The notes under the pieces were generated by a model. The model made no database searches and was not told the origin of the DNA. It worked only from the letters and a program-made list of their open reading frames with translations. The translations under genes were made by a program, and so were the position numbers. A stretch of 9,686 nt of DNA from CAIXDB01 sp038327915 (GTDB lineage: Bacteria > Patescibacteriota > Minisyncoccia > Phycocordibacterales > DATDWN01): assembly GCA_038327915.1 (NCBI GenBank), contig JBBQLO010000028.1:1-9686 (forward strand), read 5' to 3'. Of the stretch, positions 5,805-9,686 are shown one piece after another. Each line of letters opens with the position of its first letter. Within the stretch, counting starts at the first letter, position 1.

Positions 5805-5918
5805 TTGGCTTTATTTCAGCAAGACACATTCAAAATTGTGGATTCATTGAATATTAAAGTTGCATATAAACACATTGAAAATGCAATACCAGTCGCACTG
5901 CAAAAAAAACGGTTATAA
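5805..5918 (+). CDS. Possible 37-residue small protein
   Basis: A TTG start at 5805 lies six bases after GGAG (5795-5798). The product reads MALFQQDTFKIVDSLNIKVA then YKHIENAIPVALQKKRL before TAA 5916-5918. The composition is protein-like with an amphipathic C-terminal helix and a basic end. There is no clear promoter and no family is recognised; it could be a fragment of a lost gene. Confidence 0.25.
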   Translation: MALFQQDTFKIVDSLNIKVAYKHIENAIPVALQKKRL

Positions 5919-6032
5919 AAAATCTGATTTGGTACTATTCTTTTTGGTTTCTGTAGAAATTTTATAATTACACTTTTCTAATTTTTTTCAAATGTCATCA
6001 ATAGTATTCATATGCATGCAAATATATGTGTA

Positions 6033-6881
6033 TTAATTTTTGTCAAAATTAGAAAACATTTCCATAATAAATCGGGTATTTTTTCCAACAACCCCCAGAC
6101 CAATTTTTTTATTTTCCACTTTTGTTATGGGTACAATATCCTTATATGAAGAGGTGATAAATATCTCATCAGCTTCTCTTAGCTCATCCGCAGTGATATC
6201 CCTTTCTTCAATCTTAAAATGCTTTTTTGCTATCCGTAGTACTACCAATCTTGTTATTCCGAGTAAAATATTATTTTGAGGAGTTATAAGCGTATTTCCT
6301 TTAAAAATAAATATATTGCTTGTGGAACATTCAAGCACTTTGTTTTTTGATATATATAGGATTTCAATTGCCTTTAGATTCTTGCGTTTTGTTTGAAGTT
6401 TTACTGCAGTAATGTAATGTGTCGTTTTGCTTTCCGGCATAAAGCGTTGATATTCCTCGACTATTAATTTTCCACCCATATCGTAAATGTCTTCCGATAT
6501 TGATTTCCATTTTTCTGCCAAAATAAAAAATGTTGGCTTATTTTTATTGTACTGTATACCATCGATAGTTTTACCCCCAGATAATATCATTCGAAAATTA
6601 GAACGTTCAAATTTATTTATTTTCGTAAGTTTTTCAATTATGAGTACTATTTTTTTATTAGATAATGGAACTTTTAAATCAAGTTGAGAAGCAGATTTTC
6701 TGAAGCGTTTGAGATGCTCAGTGAGAAAAAAAGGTTTGCCATTGCGAGTGGTTATGCCCTCATAGATTGCGTATCCCCTCAGAAGCCCGATATCATAGGC
6801 GCTGACAAAAAGTTTATCTGAAGTGGTGATTTCCCCATGTATGTAGGAGTATATTTTCATGTGTGTTTTATTAAAATTCAT
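6033..6881 (-). CDS. Class IV aminotransferase (PLP-dependent; BCAT/DAAT/ADC-lyase fold)
   Basis: A 282-residue PLP enzyme of fold type IV. Seen: DIGLLRGYAIYEGITTRNGKP at 30-50 (D.G..RG...yEg), the LTEHLKRFRKSA helix at 53-64, PESKTTHYITAVK at 149-161 with K152 as the likely PLP lysine, the VLECSTSNIFIF block at 182-193 (E184 beside the pyridine nitrogen), GITR at 208-211 binding the phosphate, and FITSSYKDIVPITKV at 241-255. Members are branched-chain or D-amino-acid aminotransferases or aminodeoxychorismate lyases, and the motifs do not separate these. ATG 6881 overlaps the end of murA by 11 bases; ATG 6860 (Met8, MKIYSYIHGEI) is as likely by family alignment and leaves a 10-base gap. Tight coupling to murA suggests, by inference, supply of a D-amino acid for the wall. 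No ribosome site is seen at either start. Confidence 0.85.
   Translation of the reverse strand: MNFNKTHMKIYSYIHGEITTSDKLFVSAYDIGLLRGYAIYEGITTRNGKPFFLTEHLKRFRKSASQLDLKVPLSNKKIVLIIEKLTKINKFERSNFRMILSGGKTIDGIQYNKNKPTFFILAEKWKSISEDIYDMGGKLIVEEYQRFMPESKTTHYITAVKLQTKRKNLKAIEILYISKNKVLECSTSNIFIFKGNTLITPQNNILLGITRLVVLRIAKKHFKIEERDITADELREADEIFITSSYKDIVPITKVENKKIGLGVVGKNTRFIMEMFSNFDKN
6034..6051 (-). terminator. Hairpin over the end of the aminotransferase gene
   Basis: TAATTTT (6034-6040) and AAAATTA (6045-6051) make a perfect 7-bp stem with a four-base loop covering the last codons and stop of the gene. It is all A/T and lacks a clear T-run after it on the minus strand; the role is uncertain. Confidence 0.25.
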
Positions 6882-8382
6882 TTAAAAGAGATATCTCGGC
6901 TCCAATTGAATTGAGTCTTTTTGCAATATTTTCATAACCTCTATTAATCGCGTACACATTACGGAGGATCGATGTACCACGTGCTCCAAGCATTGCAACA
7001 AGAATAATCATAGATGGTCTGAGGGCAGGAGGGCAGACGATCTGATTTCCTTTAAGCTCTGTCGGTCCATTGACGAAAACACGGTGAGGATCAGCAATAA
7101 TAATATCGGCACCAAGACGATTAAGTTCGGTAAAGTAAACTGCTCGGTTTTCCCACATCCAGTCGTGTATCAAAGTCGTACCTTTTGCCTGAGTTGCTAT
7201 GGGTACAAAAAAAGGTAAGTTGTCGGAGTTAATTCCGGGATAGGCGGAGGGGTGAATTTTGTCTTTTAAAGCAATTAGTTTTGACGGATAGACTGTGATG
7301 TCGCAGAGTCGAGTGTAGTTGTTGTGTGCTGTGTAAACTTTTGACTTTTTATATCGTAAGCCCATTTTTTCAAGTTTCAGTAGTTCGAGAGAAAGAAAAT
7401 CAATTGGGCATCGAGTAATCGTCAGCTTTGACCCCGTGACAATAGCCGCAGAAATAAACATGATCGATTCGGTAGGGTCTTCACTGTTCCAGTATTCAAC
7501 AGGAGTATTGATTTCATTTACTCCGTGTATGACAAGTGTACTTGTTCCGATGCCTTCAATTTTTACTCCACATTTTTCTAGGAAAAAGCATACTTCTTGC
7601 ACTTGGTAATTTGGTGGAGTAAACCTCAGTGTGGTAATGCCCGGAATAAGAGCTGCTGCAATAAGGAGATTTTCTGTGGCTGTATCTGACGCCTCGAAAA
7701 GCACTATTTCTGATGCTTTCAGTTTCTTGTTTTTAATTTCATAATAGTTTTCATTTGTGGTGATAGAAACACCTAAAGACTCAAGTCCATATCGATGTGC
7801 CGCGATTGTTCGCTGTCCCATCTTGCAACCACCTTCATGGGGAAGCTTAAAACTTTTTTCAAAATGAATAAGAGCACCAATCATCATAAGAATAGACCTT
7901 ATTTTTCCTGCTGCTGTGGAATTAATTTTTTCTAAAGTAAATTTTTTTGGTGGAGTAATGCGAACGGTATTCTGCTGTATCCACTCCACTTTTATGCCAA
8001 TACTTTCAAATATTTCTATAATTCTTGATATCTCTTCTATGTGGGGAATACCATGGAGAATCGTGTGGTGTTTGTTAAGTAGGGATGCACAAAAAAGTCC
8101 GAGGGCGCCATTTTTTGATGTATTCGTCTCTATTGTTCCAGAAAGTTTTTGTCCGCCAACTATTTTAAAATCATCTGTATTACCCTCTACTTTTATTAAA
8201 GACTTACCAAGAAGATTGCTTACTTTTGCAAGTTGTTCGGCAGTAAGGTTCTGGTCTCCTTTTTCCATACGAACAAGTGCGCTTTGAGAGGTCCCAAGGT
8301 TTTTAGCAAACTTTTGTTGTGTGAGACCTGCGTCGTTTCTCATTTGTTTTATTGCCGCCCCAATTTTTTTCATACTATGCAT
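6871..8382 (-). CDS. murA: UDP-N-acetylglucosamine 1-carboxyvinyltransferase with N-terminal HTH domain
   Basis: A 503-residue protein with two parts. Residues 5-62 form a Cro/C1 (XRE) helix-turn-helix: IGAAIKQMRNDAGLTQQKFA then KNLGTSQSALVRMEKG. Residues 70-503 are a full-length MurA (EPT fold), which transfers enolpyruvate from PEP to UDP-GlcNAc, the first committed step of peptidoglycan synthesis. Seen: K90-N91 (K22-N23 in E. coli), the PEP loop GGCKMGQR with C186 and R191 (C115 and R120), D387 in PGINSDNLP (D305), and RGYENI at 481-486 (R397 region). The usual DLR motif reads ALR at 453-455, so the D369 equivalent is alanine. C186 predicts fosfomycin sensitivity. Start: ATG 8382 or ATG 8373, neither with a ribosome site. 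It is divergent from murB and is followed by an overlapping aminotransferase gene. The HTH suggests DNA binding, perhaps at the dyads upstream. Confidence 0.92.
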   Translation of the reverse strand: MHSMKKIGAAIKQMRNDAGLTQQKFAKNLGTSQSALVRMEKGDQNLTAEQLAKVSNLLGKSLIKVEGNTDDFKIVGGQKLSGTIETNTSKNGALGLFCASLLNKHHTILHGIPHIEEISRIIEIFESIGIKVEWIQQNTVRITPPKKFTLEKINSTAAGKIRSILMMIGALIHFEKSFKLPHEGGCKMGQRTIAAHRYGLESLGVSITTNENYYEIKNKKLKASEIVLFEASDTATENLLIAAALIPGITTLRFTPPNYQVQEVCFFLEKCGVKIEGIGTSTLVIHGVNEINTPVEYWNSEDPTESIMFISAAIVTGSKLTITRCPIDFLSLELLKLEKMGLRYKKSKVYTAHNNYTRLCDITVYPSKLIALKDKIHPSAYPGINSDNLPFFVPIATQAKGTTLIHDWMWENRAVYFTELNRLGADIIIADPHRVFVNGPTELKGNQIVCPPALRPSMIILVAMLGARGTSILRNVYAINRGYENIAKRLNSIGAEISLLNEF

Positions 8383-8397
8383 GGTGTATAAAGTAAG

Positions 8398-8427
8398 TTG
8401 ATATGTTTATATCATATATGAGATAAT
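8398..8427 (+). promoter_or_regulatory. Candidate murB promoter
   Basis: TTGATA (8398-8403), 18-base spacer, GATAAT (8422-8427). Predicted start near 8434, giving a leader of about 27 bases without a Shine-Dalgarno site before ATG 8461. It overlaps the candidate operator. Confidence 0.45.
8399..8426. promoter_or_regulatory. Candidate operator: two overlapping dyads between murA and murB
   Basis: Dyad 1: TGATAT (8399-8404), GTTT, ATATCA (8409-8414), perfect six-base arms. Dyad 2: TTATATCATATATGAGATAA (8407-8426), symmetric except for one pair (8411/8422), with a perfect 10-bp core TCATATATGA at 8412-8421. They cover the -10 boxes of both divergent promoters. The size and symmetry fit a dimeric Cro/C1-type regulator, and such a domain is fused to the adjacent MurA. 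AT-rich sequence yields such dyads by chance more easily than balanced sequence. Confidence 0.45.
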
Positions 8428-8438
8428 GTTTTAAACAA
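8411..8438 (-). promoter_or_regulatory. Candidate murA promoter
   Basis: On the minus strand: TTGTTT (8438-8433), 16-base spacer, TATGAT (8416-8411). The start would fall near 8404, about 20 to 30 bases before the murA ATG. It overlaps the murB promoter, so the two genes share one control region. Confidence 0.45.
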
Positions 8439-8460
8439 GTGGATAACTAAATTTATTACC

Positions 8461-9357
8461 ATGCTACATATTTTGGATTTACAAAGAAATGTACTTCTTT
8501 CACCTTATGCAAGTTACCGGATCGGCGGTCCGGCTGACTATTTTGTGTTGGTAAATACAAAGAAGGCTTTGGTAGAGGCGATCAGAGAAGCGCGCAAAAA
8601 TATTATTCCGTATTTTATTCTCGGAACAGGTTCAAATATTCTTTTCGGAGACAAAGGTTTCCGAGGTTTGGTTATTCGAAATCTTGCACATACAATTTCA
8701 ATTGCTAATACAAGCGTTACCGCTTCTAGTGGAGTAACAATGGAACAGCTGATCAAAATCACTAGCAATCTTGGTCTTTCTGGTCTCGAACATTTTGCAG
8801 GAATACCAAGTAGTATCGGCGGAGCCTTGTGGCAAAATTTACATTTTCTTTCACCAGACAGATTACAGACGTTTTTTATCGAATCAGTTTTGGAATCCGC
8901 AGAAATTTTAGATGAATTAAATAATGTACAAAAAGTAAACAAGGATTTTTTCCAATTCGGCTACGATTACAGTATTTTGCATGACAGAAAGCTTATTGTC
9001 ACAGAAGCAACTTTTCATTTAGAAAAAAAAGACAAAAAAGTTATCCAGAAACAAATAGAAGAAAACTTGCGATGGCGAGGTGAAAAGCAACCACCGCTCG
9101 AAGAATTTCCATCATGTGGGTCGGTATTCAAAAAAATAGAAGGCGTAGGTGCTGGCAGGCTTATAGACTCTGTTGGTCTGAAAGGGTATCGCATTGGTGG
9201 AGCACAAGTGTCCGAAAAACATGCAAATTTTATTGTAAACACAGGAAATGCAACGGCTTCTGATATAAAAAGCATGATCCGACTGATTCAAGAGAAAGTA
9301 AAAAAAGAAACGGGATATTCATTGGAAACCGAAATAGGCTTTATTGGAGAATTTTAG
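8461..9357 (+). CDS. murB: UDP-N-acetylenolpyruvoylglucosamine reductase
   Basis: A 298-residue FAD- and NADPH-dependent cytoplasmic enzyme that reduces the MurA product to UDP-MurNAc. Seen: the FAD-binding start YRIGGPADYF at 19-28, LGTGSNILFGDKG at 54-66, GLEHFAGIPSSIGGALWQN at 108-126 (usual GaEgl.GIPG.vGGa..MN), FGYDYSILH at 166-174, SCGSVFKK at 218-225 with the proton-donor serine S221, GLKGYRIGGAQVSEKHANFI at 239-258, and a C-terminal LETEIGFIG with the active-site glutamate near 291. Length and lack of the extra C-terminal domain indicate a type II MurB. In the FGYDYS block an aspartate stands where E. coli has R159 (GYRDS), perhaps a lineage trait. ATG 8461 has no ribosome site. Divergent from murA with a shared control region. 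Confidence 0.93.
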   Translation: MLHILDLQRNVLLSPYASYRIGGPADYFVLVNTKKALVEAIREARKNIIPYFILGTGSNILFGDKGFRGLVIRNLAHTISIANTSVTASSGVTMEQLIKITSNLGLSGLEHFAGIPSSIGGALWQNLHFLSPDRLQTFFIESVLESAEILDELNNVQKVNKDFFQFGYDYSILHDRKLIVTEATFHLEKKDKKVIQKQIEENLRWRGEKQPPLEEFPSCGSVFKKIEGVGAGRLIDSVGLKGYRIGGAQVSEKHANFIVNTGNATASDIKSMIRLIQEKVKKETGYSLETEIGFIGEF

Positions 9358-9428
9358 AAATTTTCATCCTTCAAAAATTCGAATCAATGTTGTCGCTAAA
9401 ACAAGAATAAAAGTATATATTTTATACG

Positions 9429-9434
9429 TATAGT
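9429..9434 (+). promoter_or_regulatory. Possible -10 box for the acidic small protein
   Basis: TATAGT ends 11 bases before ATG 9446, so the transcript would have a leader of about five bases. No convincing -35 box is seen at the right distance, which leaves this weak. Confidence 0.3.
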
Positions 9435-9445
9435 ACGAAAAATTT

Positions 9446-9670
9446 ATGACTAATAAATTTAATGAATTTGACCCAGACGTCAAGGAAGAAATTTCGGACG
9501 CTCTGAAAGAGAGTGGTGCTTGGGACGAGCTTGTAGATGACAAGAAAGAACTGCTTGACCACGATGCTCTGATAGGGGAGCTTTCTAATGAATTTGTAAA
9601 CGGTGATGCTGGTGATGTCATAAATCGCTTGGAAGACCTCGGTTTGGATATTAACGACTTGGAAATATAA
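9446..9670 (+). CDS. Small highly acidic protein, unknown function
   Basis: A 74-residue protein starting MTNKFNEFDPDVKEEISDAL and ending RLEDLGLDINDLEI. I count 23 Asp/Glu against 6 Lys/Arg, a net charge near -17, with one tryptophan (W26). It should form two or three amphipathic helices (about 10-22, 26-50 and 54-66) and has no signal peptide, membrane segment or cysteine. No family is recognised; the composition would suit an inhibitor or partner of a basic or nucleic-acid-binding protein, but that is speculation. It follows murB after 88 bases with its own possible -10 box, so operon membership is unclear. No Shine-Dalgarno site. Confidence 0.6.
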   Translation: MTNKFNEFDPDVKEEISDALKESGAWDELVDDKKELLDHDALIGELSNEFVNGDAGDVINRLEDLGLDINDLEI

Positions 9671-9686
9671 AAAGTGAATAGAAAAA

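Larger units (their letters stand above)
5640..6032. other. 393-base spacer between convergent genes
   Basis: It lies between the convergent nuclease-like gene and aminotransferase gene. It holds two perfect hairpins (5720-5742 and 5769-5784), a 37-codon ORF with a ribosome site (5805-5918) and a very AT-rich stretch (about 5920-6032). I see no RNA gene. Confidence 0.6.

Overview
The window looks like chromosomal DNA from a small-genome bacterium, most probably of the candidate phyla radiation (Patescibacteria, Parcubacteria-like). This is an inference from AT-rich sequence, short spacers with few Shine-Dalgarno sites, several TTG/GTG or near-leaderless starts, and the mix of DUF1653, DUF4337, MOSC, HIT-like and divergent Mur proteins. 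No rRNA, tRNA or other taxonomic marker is present, so the assignment rests on protein flavour alone.

Layout. Positions 1-140 are the right end of an IS3-like insertion sequence: the last 33 codons of its transposase and its terminal inverted repeat. It interrupts a decayed large serine recombinase gene on the minus strand (141-668), which carries two single-base frameshifts and one in-frame stop. Next is a minus-strand CPBP-type membrane protease (698-1342). On the plus strand follow a DUF1653 protein (1631-1999), a MOSC-domain gene stopped by TAG and cut short, and a HIT-family gene lacking its N-terminus; the last two appear joined by a deletion near 2180-2192. Then come a DUF4337 membrane protein (2800-3348), a TsaC/Sua5-type tRNA-modification enzyme (3468-4073), a 504-base spacer with only coding scraps, a nuclease-like hypothetical gene with a probable leaderless promoter (4578-5639), and a second spacer of 393 bases with two hairpins and a short ORF.

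The right third is a cell-wall locus. Minus-strand murA (6871-8382) is followed by an overlapping class IV aminotransferase (6033-6881). Plus-strand murB (8461-9357) diverges from murA across a 78-base control region. MurA and MurB catalyse the first two committed steps from UDP-GlcNAc to UDP-MurNAc. A small very acidic protein (9446-9670) follows murB.

The most notable feature is that this MurA carries an N-terminal Cro/C1-type helix-turn-helix domain, and that the murA-murB control region holds two overlapping dyads lying on the -10 elements of both promoters. This suggests, without proof, a MurA enzyme that regulates its own gene and murB. The left 2.6 kb is a zone of gene decay and transposition.
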